A DNA stretch of 64,000 nt, taken from assembly GCF_003050745.1 (NCBI RefSeq), contig NZ_QAOF01000001.1, forward strand, positions 930,001 to 994,000, in the 5' to 3' direction. This DNA is from Sphingomonas sp. PP-CE-3G-477 (GTDB lineage Bacteria; Pseudomonadota; Alphaproteobacteria; Sphingomonadales; Sphingomonadaceae). Positions within the stretch are counted from its first letter, which is position 1, and every line of letters begins with the position of its first letter. The notes under the pieces are model-generated. The model was not told where the DNA came from, did no database searches, and worked only from the letters and a program-made list of their open reading frames with translations. Below are positions 24,314 to 33,071 of the stretch, one piece after another. The position numbers were made by a program, and so were the translations under genes.

Positions 24314-25995
24314 AGCGTTACCTGATCTCCGCAGCCGTCTTCACGCTGCTCTCAACTCCCGCGTTTGCCGACGGGATCGTCGACAACGTCAACGGTGTGA
24401 CCATTGCTGACGGCGGACGCGTGATCCACTTCAAGGCGATTCTGATCGACAAGGATGGTCGCGTCACGCGTCTAGTCCCCCCCGGCGAGGAAGCGCCGAA
24501 GCTGAGCCGCAAGGAATTGAAGAAGAACGCCGGCAAGCCGCTGTACGACTGGCGCGTCGACATGGGTGGCAAGACGGTGTTGCCGGGCTTCATTGACGCG
24601 CACGGCCATGTCCTCGAGATGGGCTTCGGCGCGCTGTCGCTCGACCTGTCGATGACCAAGTCGCTCGACGAGGCGAAGTCGCGGATCGCCGCCTACATTG
24701 CCGGCAATCCCGATCGCAAATGGGTCCTGGGCCGCGGCTGGAACCAGGAAGCGTGGGGGCTGGGTCGCTTCCCGACCGCCGCCGACCTGGAGTCCGTTTC
24801 CGGCGGCCACCCGATCTGGCTGTCGCGCGCCGACGGGCACGCCGGCTGGGCGAACCACGAGGCGATGCGCGAGGCCGGGGTTACCGGCTCGACCGTATCG
24901 CCGGCGGGCGGGCGGATCGAGAAGACCGGCGGCGCCCCCGCGGGCGTATTCGTCGACGGCGCGCAAGGATTGATCGAGAAGGTCGTACCGCAACCGCTGC
25001 CCAAGGAGCGCGATGCGGCGTTCTTGACCGCCCAGCGCATCCTGCTCGGCTACGGCGTCACCGCGGTCGCCGACATGGGCACGACGCTCGACGACTGGCT
25101 CACCTATCGCCGGATGGCGGACATCGGCGGGCTTCGCGTCCGCATCATGAGCTATGCGATGGGCGTCGAGACTGCGAGCCGGATCGGCGGCAAGGGGCCG
25201 ACGCCATGGCTGTACAACGATCGCCTGCGGATGGGCGGCGTGAAGCTCTATGCCGACGGCGCGCTCGGGTCGCGCGGCGCGTGGCTGCTGAAGCCCTATG
25301 CCGACGCGCCGGGCCAGTCGGGGCTCGGCTTCCTCACCGACGATCAGCTTCAGAACCAGATGAGCCGCGCGGCGATGGATGGGTTCCAGGTCGCGGTGCA
25401 CGCGATCGGCGACAGGGCCAACCAGATGGTACTCGACGCGATCCAGGTCGAGAGCGAGACCTATACCGGCGATCGTCGCTGGCGGATCGAGCATGCGCAA
25501 ATCGTCGACCCGACCGACCTGCCGCGCTTCGGCAAGTTCGGCACCATCGCCTCTATGCAGCCCACCCACGAAACCAGCGACCGGACGATGGCCGAGGCAC
25601 GGCTAGGACCGAACCGGTTGGCCGGTGCCTATGCGTGGAAATCGATGCTGACCAATGGCGCGAAGCTCGCCTTCGGGACCGACTTTCCGGTCGAGAAGCC
25701 CGATCCGTTTGCGACCTGGGCGGCAGCGTTCACGCGGCAGGACGCCGACGGGCAACCACAAGGTGGCTGGCAGCCGCAGGAACTCGTCACGCGCGAACAG
25801 GCGTGGTGGGCGATGACTGGCGCTGCCGCCTATGCCGGGTTCGCCGAGAAGCAGTTCGGTGCGCTCGCGCTCGGCCAACGTGCGGACTTCATCGTCGTCG
25901 ATCGTGACCCGACGATAGCCTCGCCGACCGACCTGCGCGCGACCAAAGTCAGCGAGACGTGGATCGGCGGCGAGAAGGTCTGGGTGCGCAAGTAA
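24310..25995 (+). CDS. Exported amidohydrolase (YtcJ-like)
   Basis: 561 residues, metal-dependent hydrolase. Signal peptide (VKRYLISAAVFTLLSTPAFAD). Metal-site motifs are FIDAHGHVLEMG near residue 97, VAVHAIGDRA near 362, EHAQIVDP near 394, and FGTDFPVE near 455. This is the YtcJ branch, which includes formamidase-like and other exo-amidohydrolases; the substrate is not known. It is translationally coupled to the dehydrogenase upstream (GTGA). Confidence 0.88.
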   Translation: MKRYLISAAVFTLLSTPAFADGIVDNVNGVTIADGGRVIHFKAILIDKDGRVTRLVPPGEEAPKLSRKELKKNAGKPLYDWRVDMGGKTVLPGFIDAHGHVLEMGFGALSLDLSMTKSLDEAKSRIAAYIAGNPDRKWVLGRGWNQEAWGLGRFPTAADLESVSGGHPIWLSRADGHAGWANHEAMREAGVTGSTVSPAGGRIEKTGGAPAGVFVDGAQGLIEKVVPQPLPKERDAAFLTAQRILLGYGVTAVADMGTTLDDWLTYRRMADIGGLRVRIMSYAMGVETASRIGGKGPTPWLYNDRLRMGGVKLYADGALGSRGAWLLKPYADAPGQSGLGFLTDDQLQNQMSRAAMDGFQVAVHAIGDRANQMVLDAIQVESETYTGDRRWRIEHAQIVDPTDLPRFGKFGTIASMQPTHETSDRTMAEARLGPNRLAGAYAWKSMLTNGAKLAFGTDFPVEKPDPFATWAAAFTRQDADGQPQGGWQPQELVTREQAWWAMTGAAAYAGFAEKQFGALALGQRADFIVVDRDPTIASPTDLRATKVSETWIGGEKVWVRK

Positions 25996-26004
25996 CCGCG
26001 AGGG

Positions 26005-26892
26005 TTACTGGCGCATCCGGATCAGCCCTTCCTGCGCGACGCTGGCGACCAGCCGGCCGTCGCGCGAGAAGATCCGGCCGCGGTTGAACCCGCGCGCGTG
26101 GCCGGACCACGGCGCGTCGCAGGCATATAGCAGCCAGTCGTCCGCGCGGAAGTCCTCGTGCAGCCACAGCGAATGGTCGAGGCTCGCGGTCTGCAGCCCC
26201 GGCGTGATCCAGTTGACGCCGTGCGGCAGCAGCGCGGTACCGAGCAACGCCATGTCGGACGCATAGGACAGGATCGCGCGGTGCATCGCCGGGTCGTCAC
26301 CGATCGGCGCGACCAAGCGGAACCAGTTGGCATGGGCTGCGGGTTGCGGAACCGGCTCGATCCAGCTGCGCGGGTTGACGGGACGGATCTCGATCGGGCG
26401 CTGACGCAGCATGTGCGCGCGGAACTTCTCGGGGATGCCGTCGATGCTCTCCAGCCGCAGTTCGCGATCAGAGCGCAGGTCTTCGGGCGGCGCGACATCG
26501 GGCATCACGTCCTGATGATGAAGTCCGTCCTCGGGCGTCTGGAACGACGCCGCCATGTTGAGGATCGGCTGCCCCTTCTGCATCGCGATCACGCGCCGGG
26601 TAGCGAAACTCCGCCCCTCGAAGTCACGGACGACGCGGAAGACGATCGGATAGTCCTCGTTCCCCGGCCGCATGAAATACGCGTGCAGCGAATGCGCGGC
26701 CTTGGTCGCCTCGGTCGATCGTTGCGCGGCCTGCAACGCCTGCGCGATAACCTGCCCGCCGAACACGCGACCGACCCCGCCCGGCTGGCGCTTGCCGACG
26801 TAGAGATCGGTGTCGACCTCCTCGATCTCGAGCAGGTCGACCAAGCCCTGTGCGAGTGCTTCAGGGGTTACGTCGGCAGTTTCAGCAGGCAT
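26005..26892 (-). CDS. tesB: Acyl-CoA thioesterase II
   Basis: Hydrolyses acyl-CoA to free acid and CoA in the cytoplasm. 295 residues with two hot-dog domains. Landmarks: VFGGQVIAQALQAA, SLHAYFMRPGN, GRSFATRRV in the first half and SLDHSLWLHEDFRADDWLLY in the second, with the catalytic Asp in the last segment. AAGGAAG lies just before ATG. It is the last gene in a run of minus-strand acyl-CoA genes, although a repeat separates it from the next. Confidence 0.93.
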   Translation of the reverse strand: MPAETADVTPEALAQGLVDLLEIEEVDTDLYVGKRQPGGVGRVFGGQVIAQALQAAQRSTEATKAAHSLHAYFMRPGNEDYPIVFRVVRDFEGRSFATRRVIAMQKGQPILNMAASFQTPEDGLHHQDVMPDVAPPEDLRSDRELRLESIDGIPEKFRAHMLRQRPIEIRPVNPRSWIEPVPQPAAHANWFRLVAPIGDDPAMHRAILSYASDMALLGTALLPHGVNWITPGLQTASLDHSLWLHEDFRADDWLLYACDAPWSGHARGFNRGRIFSRDGRLVASVAQEGLIRMRQ

Positions 26893-26902
26893 CTAACTTC
26901 CT

Positions 26903-26956
26903 TGTTCACCCGCGAAGGCGGGTGCCCAGACTGGGGCCCCGCCTTCGCGGGGGTGC
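26903..26956. repeat. Palindromic CACCCGCGAAGGCGGGTG repeat
   Basis: Two hairpins: CACCCGCGAAGGCGGGTG and CCCCGCCTTCGCGGGGG. Same family as 13903. It lies between the start of tesB and the end of the acyl-CoA dehydrogenase gene. Confidence 0.8.
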
Positions 26957-26965
26957 ACTCTACGG

Positions 26966-28093
26966 TCAATACCCCGCCGCTACCGCCAACCTATCAGCAT
27001 GGAAGTTCGCATCCCCGAACATCTCCGCCAGCACCCGCGCGCGCTTCATGTAGAAGCCGATGTCGTATTCGTCGGTCATGCCGATCCCGCCATGCATCTG
27101 TACGCCTTCCTGCACGCTGAGCGTGGTCGCGAGCGCGGTCATCGCCTTGGCCACCGACACCGCCTCGTCCGCGCGGTCGCTGCCCTGGTCGAGCAGTTGC
27201 TGCGCCTTCAACACGGCAGCCCGCGCCACCTCCTTCTCCGAATACAGATGCGCAGCGCGGTGCTGGAGCGCCTGGAAGCTGCCGATCAGCGTCCCGAACT
27301 GCTTGCGCTCCTTCATATAGCCGATCGTCATGTCCATCGCGCCACCGCCGACGCCGAGCAGTTCCGCCGACGCGCCGGTCCGCCCCGCGCGCAGAAGGCG
27401 ATCGAGCGGCGTACGCCCCGCGTCGACCTCGCCGATCACCGCATCCGCATCGACCTCGACGCCATCGAACTCAAGCCGCGCGGCAAGGCTCGAGTCCGCC
27501 AGACGTTCGGCGTTCGCGGTCAGCCCGGCGGCATCCTTCGGCACCGCGAACAACGTGATCCCATCCTTGTCGTCGGCACTACCGCCGGTCCGCGCGGCGA
27601 CGATGATCAGGTCGGCGGTGTGGCCATGCGTGACGAACCGCTTGGCGCCGGTCAGCTTGAAACCGTTACCCGAGCGTTCCGCAGTCATCGACACAGTGTC
27701 GCGGTGCTTCGCGCCCTCATCGATCGCCAGCGCCGCGACAGTCTCGCCGGCGATGATACCGGGGAACCAGCGCTCGGCCTGCCCCGTGCCCTTCAAAGCC
27801 TCGACCGCCGCCACCGCGGTGGACAAGAACGGCGAAGGCGACAAATTGCGCCCGATCTCCTCCAGCACCACGCCAGCCTCGACATGGCCCAGCCCGAGCC
27901 CGCCCAGGTCTTCACCGATCAGGATGCCGGTAAAGCCCATCTCCGCGAACTGCTTCCACAGGTCGCGCGAGAAGCCGGTCTTGTCGTCGGCATCGCGCAA
28001 CGCCCGCATGTGGCTGACCGGCGCGTGCTCGGCGACGAAATCGCGAATGGTGTCCTGAAGGACGGTCTGGTCGTCGTCTAGATACAGTGGCAT
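26966..28093 (-). CDS. Acyl-CoA dehydrogenase (FAD), type 1
   Basis: 375 residues. Introduces the alpha-beta double bond into an acyl-CoA. Family landmarks: GLGLGHVEAGVVLEEIGRNL, LTGAKRFVTHG, and near the end QMHGGIGMTDEYDIGFYMKR. ATG 28093 is preceded by AAGGACGAAGAC. Its partner at 28227 is another acyl-CoA dehydrogenase; such paired genes often make a hetero-oligomer acting on bulky or branched acyl-CoAs. The natural substrate is unknown. A repeat fills the 133 bp between them. Confidence 0.9.
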   Translation of the reverse strand: MPLYLDDDQTVLQDTIRDFVAEHAPVSHMRALRDADDKTGFSRDLWKQFAEMGFTGILIGEDLGGLGLGHVEAGVVLEEIGRNLSPSPFLSTAVAAVEALKGTGQAERWFPGIIAGETVAALAIDEGAKHRDTVSMTAERSGNGFKLTGAKRFVTHGHTADLIIVAARTGGSADDKDGITLFAVPKDAAGLTANAERLADSSLAARLEFDGVEVDADAVIGEVDAGRTPLDRLLRAGRTGASAELLGVGGGAMDMTIGYMKERKQFGTLIGSFQALQHRAAHLYSEKEVARAAVLKAQQLLDQGSDRADEAVSVAKAMTALATTLSVQEGVQMHGGIGMTDEYDIGFYMKRARVLAEMFGDANFHADRLAVAAGY

Positions 28094-28108
28094 GTCTTCG
28101 TCCTTCTG

Positions 28109-28224
28109 CTCCCTCTCCCCGTCGGGGAGAGGGTCGGGGTGAGGGGCTGTTGGGTCGGATCGCCCGAGCCCCCTCTCTCCCGCCTTCGCTTCGCTGCGGC
28201 ACCCTCTCCCCGAAAAGGCGAGGG
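28109..28224. repeat. Palindromic CCCTCTCCCC repeat
   Basis: Contains the hairpin CCCTCTCCCCGTCGGGGAGAGGG-like stem at the left and CACCCTCTCCCCG at the right, with outer inverted similarity. Related to 6711-6801. It lies between two acyl-CoA dehydrogenase genes of one apparent operon. Confidence 0.75.
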
Positions 28225-28226
28225 AA

Positions 28227-29408
28227 TTACGCAGGCAATTCCAAAATCCGCTTGGCGATGATGTTGAGCTGGATCTCGCTCGTCCCGCCCTCGATCGAGT
28301 TCGCCTTGGTCCGCAGCCACGACCGCGGGATCGCACCGCCACGCGACCGATCGCTGTCCCATTCGAGCGCATCCGAGCCGCCCGCCGCCATCATCAATTC
28401 GTATCGGCCCTTGTTCAGCTCGGTCCCGTAATATTTCATCATACTCGGCTGCGCCGGGTGCGCCTTGCCCGCCTTGAGCTCGTCGATGAACCGCTCGGAC
28501 ATCGCCCCGAACGCCTTCGCGCGCACCTCGAACAGTGCGATCGACGCGCGCAGCAGCGGATCGGCAAGCCGCCCGTCATGCCCAAGCCCGACGGTCGCGA
28601 TCGCTCCGTCGATCAGCGGATTGCCGCCGCTCGACGCAAGCCCCATCCCCGAGATCATCTCGCGCTCATGCCCGAGCAGATATTTCGCGACGTCCCAGCC
28701 CTTGTTCTCCTCGTAGACGCGGTTGACCTTGGGCACCTCGACATTGTCGAAGAACGTCTCGCAGAACGGCGAATTGCCGCTGATCAGCAGGATCGGCTTG
28801 GTCGAGACGCCCGGCGACGCCATGTCGAACAGCACGAAGCTGATCCCGCCCTGCTTCGAGGTCTTGTCGGTGCGAACGAGGCAGAAAATCCAGTCGGCCT
28901 TGTCGGCGTAGGAGGTCCACACCTTCTGCCCGTTGACGAGATAATGGTCGCCCTTGTCCTCCGCCGAGGTCGCGAGCCCGGCAAGGTCGGACCCCGCATT
29001 CGGCTCCGAATACCCCTGACACCAGCGGATCTCGCCGCGCGCGATCTTGGTCAGGTGATCGAGCTTCTGCTCCTCGGTACCGTATTTGAGCAACGCCGGC
29101 CCGAGCATCGAAATGCCAAACGAATTCAACGGGTTGCGCGCCTTTATTGCCGCCATCTCTTCGCGCAGAATCTTGGTCTCCGCGGGTGATAATCCGCCCC
29201 CACCATACGCCTTAGGCCAGTCGGGGACGGTCCAGCCCTTCGCGGCCATCTTGTCGAGCCACTCCTTCTGCGCGGGGCTCGAAGGCTTGAACTGTCGCCC
29301 GCCCCAGCAGACGTCGTCCTCCGAGCGCACCGGCTTGCGCATCTCGGGCGGGCAATTTTCCGCGAGCCACGCGCGGGTTTGGTCACGGAAGGTGTCGAGG
29401 TTGGTCAT
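28227..29408 (-). CDS. Acyl-CoA dehydrogenase (FAD), type 2
   Basis: 393 residues. Landmarks: GYSEPNAGSDLAGL (substrate/FAD loop), YLVNGQKVWTSYADKADW, and the C-terminal GGTSEIQLNIIAKRILELP, a classic end of the family. The insert WGGRQFKPSSPAQKEW near residue 37 is common in the subfamily that handles steroid or branched acyl-CoAs. I chose ATG 29408 (MTNLDTFRDQTRAWL); the longer frame has no family residues. With the next gene downstream it probably forms a pair. Confidence 0.9.
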   Translation of the reverse strand: MTNLDTFRDQTRAWLAENCPPEMRKPVRSEDDVCWGGRQFKPSSPAQKEWLDKMAAKGWTVPDWPKAYGGGGLSPAETKILREEMAAIKARNPLNSFGISMLGPALLKYGTEEQKLDHLTKIARGEIRWCQGYSEPNAGSDLAGLATSAEDKGDHYLVNGQKVWTSYADKADWIFCLVRTDKTSKQGGISFVLFDMASPGVSTKPILLISGNSPFCETFFDNVEVPKVNRVYEENKGWDVAKYLLGHEREMISGMGLASSGGNPLIDGAIATVGLGHDGRLADPLLRASIALFEVRAKAFGAMSERFIDELKAGKAHPAQPSMMKYYGTELNKGRYELMMAAGGSDALEWDSDRSRGGAIPRSWLRTKANSIEGGTSEIQLNIIAKRILELPA

Positions 29409-29464
29409 GAGCGCATCCTGTCCTCTGTTCTCTGTCATCATCTCGTCCGCTGCTCCCTGGTCTC

Positions 29465-29549
29465 CCGTCACCCCAGCGAAAGCTGGGGTATCCCCCTTGG
29501 CGGTCGCTGCGACCCTAAGGGGAGATCCCAGCTTTCGCTGGGATGGCGG
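29465..29549. repeat. Palindromic GTCACCCCAGCGAAAGCTGGGG repeat
   Basis: Left arm CCGTCACCCCAGCGAAAGCT, right arm AGCTTTCGCTGGGATGGCGG, with an inner inverted GGGGA/TCCCC pair. It lies between the fadJ-like gene and the acyl-CoA dehydrogenase gene, both on the minus strand. Confidence 0.9.
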
Positions 29550-29575
29550 GGTTTGGGATGGGCGGGAAGTAGAAC

Positions 29576-31606
29576 TTACTTGATCTTACCGCCGGTTGCG
29601 GCTGCATCCTTCAACGACTTGGCAACAGTAAACCCGTATTTCTCGAGTCCCGCGACGACCTTCGGCAACCCCTCGGACTGCGCCCAGAACATCGGTCCGC
29701 CGCGGTACACCGGCCAGCCATAGCCGTAGATCCACACCACATCGACGTCCGACGCCCGTTGCGCCTTGCCCTCTTCGAGGATCAGCGCGCCTTCGTTGAC
29801 CATCGTGTAGAGCGTCCGCACGACGATCTCCTCGTCGCTGATCTCGCGCGGCGTCACGCCCGACTTCTTGCGGAAATCGTCGATGATTTCCGTCACGCGC
29901 GGCGAGTTCGACGGCGTCCGCTTCTCGTCGTAATCGTAGAAGCCCGCCTTGGTCTTCTGGCCCCAGCGGTTCTCCGCCGCCAGCGCATCGCGGATGTTCT
30001 CGATCCGGCTCGGGTCGCGGTGCCAGCCGATGTCGACACCCGCCAAGTCGCTCATCTGGAACGGCCCCATCGGCATCCCGAACGCGACATGGACCTTGTC
30101 GATCTGCTCCGGGCTCGCGCCTTCCAGCAGCAGCTTGGTCGCCTCGACCTGCCGCGGCATCAGCATCCGGTTACCGATGAACCCGTAGGTGACGCCCGCC
30201 ACCACGGCCACCTTCTTGATCTTCTTCGCGAGCGCCATGACCGTCGCCAGCACGTCGTCCGCGGTGTTGTCGCCGCGCACCACCTCAAGCAATTTCATCA
30301 CGTTGGCGGGCGAGAAGAAGTGCATCCCGACCACGTCCTCGGGCCGCTTGGTGCATGCCGCGATCGCATCGATATCCAGATACGAGGTGTTCGACGCGAG
30401 GATCGCGCCCGGCTTGGCGATCGCGTCGAGCTTGGTGAAGATCTCCTTCTTCACCTCCATCGTCTCGTACACCGCCTCGATGATCAGGTCGCATTCCGCC
30501 AGATCGGCAAAGTCCAGCGTCGGCTTCAGCGCGCCCATCGCCTGTTCGACCTGCTCCGGCTTCATCCGGCCCTTCGCGGCGGTCGCCTCGTAGTTCTTGC
30601 GCACGACGCCGGTGCCGCGGTCGAGCGCCTCCTGCTGCATTTCGACGATCGTCACGGGGATGCCCGCGGACAGGAAGTTCATCGAGATGCCGCCGCCCAT
30701 CGTGCCCGCGCCGATCACGCCGACGCGCTTGATCTCGCGAAGCTTGGTGTCGGCAGGGACGTCGTCGATCTTGGCCGCCTGGCGCTCGGCGAAGAAGATG
30801 TGGCGCTGTGCGGCCGACTGCACGCCGCTCATCAGCTTGAAGAATTCCTGCCGTTCGAACGCGACCCCCTCCTCGAAGCTGGAGCCGTCCGCGGCCTTTT
30901 CGATACAAGCAATGTTGGCAAGAGGAGCCTCGAAGCCGCGGAAACGACGTGCGTTTTCCGTCGTGAACGCAGCGACCGCGTCGGGATCGGCCTGCGCGGT
31001 CTTTTCGGACGCACGGGGCAGGGGACGCTTGGTCGCGATCTCGCGCGCGAACGCGACGGCATCGGCTTCCAGCGAGTCCTCACCGACGACCTTGTCGATC
31101 AGCCCGGCGTCGAGTGCTGTCTTCGCTGAGATCGGATCGCCCTTCGCGGTCATCTCCAGCGCGAGCTTCACGCCGGCGATCCGCGGAATACGCTGCGTGC
31201 CACCCGCGCCGGGGAGCAGACCGAGTTTCACCTCTGGCGTGCCGATCTTCGCCGAGGGGACGGCGACGCGGTAATGGCAGCCGAGCGTCACCTCGCACCC
31301 GCCGCCGAGCGCGGTGCCGTGGATCGCCGCGACGACGGGCTTGGACGACGCCTCGATCATGTCGACGACGGTCGGCAGGCCGGGCTCGACCATTGCCTTG
31401 CCGAACTCGGTGATGTCCGCGCCCGCGAAGAACGTGCGGCCGTCGCAGCGGATCACCATCGCGGTGATGCTGTCGTCCTTCACACCTTCCTTGATCGCCG
31501 CTTCGAGGCCCTGCCGGACCGCGGCGCCGAGCGCGTTGACGGGGGGATTGTTCGAGATGATGACGAGCACGTCGTCATGGCGTTCGGTGCGGATCGGGCT
31601 GGTCAT
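29576..31606 (-). CDS. fadJ: Bifunctional enoyl-CoA hydratase/3-hydroxyacyl-CoA dehydrogenase
   Basis: 676 residues, performing steps 2 and 3 of beta-oxidation. The N-terminal crotonase domain has [19 protein letters not shown] and [16 protein letters not shown]; the NAD-binding domain begins near residue 297 with [17 protein letters not shown]; the C-terminal dehydrogenase domains follow ([18 protein letters not shown]). Length is a little under E. coli FadJ (714). The partner thiolase gene is not in this window. AAGGAGA precedes the ATG. Confidence 0.92.
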   Translation of the reverse strand: MTSPIRTERHDDVLVIISNNPPVNALGAAVRQGLEAAIKEGVKDDSITAMVIRCDGRTFFAGADITEFGKAMVEPGLPTVVDMIEASSKPVVAAIHGTALGGGCEVTLGCHYRVAVPSAKIGTPEVKLGLLPGAGGTQRIPRIAGVKLALEMTAKGDPISAKTALDAGLIDKVVGEDSLEADAVAFAREIATKRPLPRASEKTAQADPDAVAAFTTENARRFRGFEAPLANIACIEKAADGSSFEEGVAFERQEFFKLMSGVQSAAQRHIFFAERQAAKIDDVPADTKLREIKRVGVIGAGTMGGGISMNFLSAGIPVTIVEMQQEALDRGTGVVRKNYEATAAKGRMKPEQVEQAMGALKPTLDFADLAECDLIIEAVYETMEVKKEIFTKLDAIAKPGAILASNTSYLDIDAIAACTKRPEDVVGMHFFSPANVMKLLEVVRGDNTADDVLATVMALAKKIKKVAVVAGVTYGFIGNRMLMPRQVEATKLLLEGASPEQIDKVHVAFGMPMGPFQMSDLAGVDIGWHRDPSRIENIRDALAAENRWGQKTKAGFYDYDEKRTPSNSPRVTEIIDDFRKKSGVTPREISDEEIVVRTLYTMVNEGALILEEGKAQRASDVDVVWIYGYGWPVYRGGPMFWAQSEGLPKVVAGLEKYGFTVAKSLKDAAATGGKIK

Positions 31607-31618
31607 AATCTTCTCCTT

Positions 31619-31697
31619 GTTCTCCTGCGAAAGCAGGAGCCCAGGGCCACATCGGCAGCCCTGTGTGATACTGGACTCCTGCGTGCGCAGGAGAACG
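31619..31697. repeat. Palindromic GTTCTCCTGCGAAAGCAGGAG repeat
   Basis: Arms GTTCTCCTGCGAAAGCAGGAG and CTCCTGCGTGCGCAGGAGAAC. A third sequence variant of the intergenic hairpins, between two minus-strand genes. Its left end overlaps the ribosome site region of the fadJ-like gene. Confidence 0.8.
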
Positions 31698-31702
31698 GAA
31701 AC

Positions 31703-32923
31703 TCAGGTCATCGCTGCGTAAATCATCGTCTTCAATTCGCGGCGGATGGGATAGAAACTACTCGGCGAAAGCTGCGTCATGAACACCATCGACAGGCGTT
31801 CGACGGGATCGACGAAGAACGCGGTCGAGAACATCCCGCCCCAGTAGAATTCGCCCTTCGACCCCGGCACCATCGTCTTCGCGACGTCGTCGGTGATCGC
31901 GAACCCGAGCCCGAAGCCGGTGCCCGCGTTCGATGCCTCGCTGAACAGCGACTTCGACATCGCCGCGAGATCCGACTTTCCGGGCAGGTGATTCTGCGTC
32001 ATCAGGTCGAGTGTCTTGCGCCCGAGGATGCGCGCGCCGTCGAGTTCGCCACCGTTGAGCAGCATCGTGTTGAACCGGTGATAATCGAGCGCGGTCGAGA
32101 CGAGCCCCCCGCCGCCGGACACGAGCTTGGGCTGCCGGCTCCACGCACTCTCCGCCCCGCGATCGTACATCACGCGGCCCTTGCCCGGCGCGAGCGTGTA
32201 GCAGTCCGTAAGGCGATCGAGCTTCTCGGCAGGAACCTGGAAGAAGGTGTCGTCCATCTTGAGCGGCGTGAAGATGCGCTCCCTGAAGAACTGATCGAGC
32301 GGCAGGCCCGATATGCGCTGCACGACCGCGCCGAGCACGTCGGTCGCGACCGAATAATTCCACGCGGTGCCGGGCGAGAATTCGAGCGGGATCTTTGCCA
32401 GCGCGCCGATGAACCCGTCGAGGTCATACCCGCCATGCCAGCCCTCGATCTTGCCCTCGCGATAGGCGGCATCGACGTTCGAGCGGTTCTGGAAACTATA
32501 GGTCAGCCCCGAGGTGTTGCGGAGCAGGTCAACCATCCGCATCGGCTCGGCCGTCGGCCTGGTCACGAACGGCACGCCGCCACCACCGCCATCATAGACG
32601 CCGATATCCTTGAACTCGGGCAGCACGTGGTGGACCGGCGTATCGACCGCGACGAGGCCCTGCTCGACCAGCATCATGAACGCGACCGAGGTGATCGGCT
32701 TGGTCATCGATGCGATCCGGAACAGCGATCCTTCGTCGACGCTCGTGCCGCCCTCACGCGCCGCGCCCACGTTCGAGAAATGCACGATCTCGCCGTCGCG
32801 CGCGATCAGCAATTGCGCGTTCGGCAGCTTGCCAGAATCGATGTAGCGCGTCTGGAGCAGCGTATCGATCGCCGCCAACCGGCTCGCATCGAAGCCGTGC
32901 GCGGCAGGTTCAGCGATTTTCAC
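31703..32923 (-). CDS. Class C beta-lactamase-like serine hydrolase
   Basis: 406 residues of the penicillin-binding-protein/beta-lactamase fold. The nucleophile is Ser72 in SMTK (72-75); the second motif is YSV in WNYSVATDVLG. There is no signal peptide, so it acts in the cytoplasm, which argues for an esterase or lactonase-type role rather than antibiotic resistance. Its neighbours are acyl-CoA genes, so an acyl ester or amide substrate is plausible but unproven. Confidence 0.87.
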   Translation of the reverse strand: MKIAEPAAHGFDASRLAAIDTLLQTRYIDSGKLPNAQLLIARDGEIVHFSNVGAAREGGTSVDEGSLFRIASMTKPITSVAFMMLVEQGLVAVDTPVHHVLPEFKDIGVYDGGGGGVPFVTRPTAEPMRMVDLLRNTSGLTYSFQNRSNVDAAYREGKIEGWHGGYDLDGFIGALAKIPLEFSPGTAWNYSVATDVLGAVVQRISGLPLDQFFRERIFTPLKMDDTFFQVPAEKLDRLTDCYTLAPGKGRVMYDRGAESAWSRQPKLVSGGGGLVSTALDYHRFNTMLLNGGELDGARILGRKTLDLMTQNHLPGKSDLAAMSKSLFSEASNAGTGFGLGFAITDDVAKTMVPGSKGEFYWGGMFSTAFFVDPVERLSMVFMTQLSPSSFYPIRRELKTMIYAAMT

Positions 32924-33071
32924 GATTCGACCGTCCGTGCCATGACCCGTTCCATACCCCTAGTTCGAACTTGGTGCCTCTATTGCCTTGAGTGCGGCAG
33001 GAATCAACTATAACCTGTCTTCGAACAGGCGATAAGCCAAACCCGAAATTCAACTCTGGAGTCAACCGGTC

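Noticed and set aside
31703-32923. Antibiotic-resistance beta-lactamase
   Set aside because: It has SMTK and YSV-type motifs but no signal peptide, and it lies among acyl-CoA genes. A cytoplasmic esterase-like role fits better.
29759-33013. Long plus-strand frames opposite fadJ and the serine hydrolase
   Set aside because: Very high Arg, Asp and His content without domains; both are antisense to well-supported enzymes.
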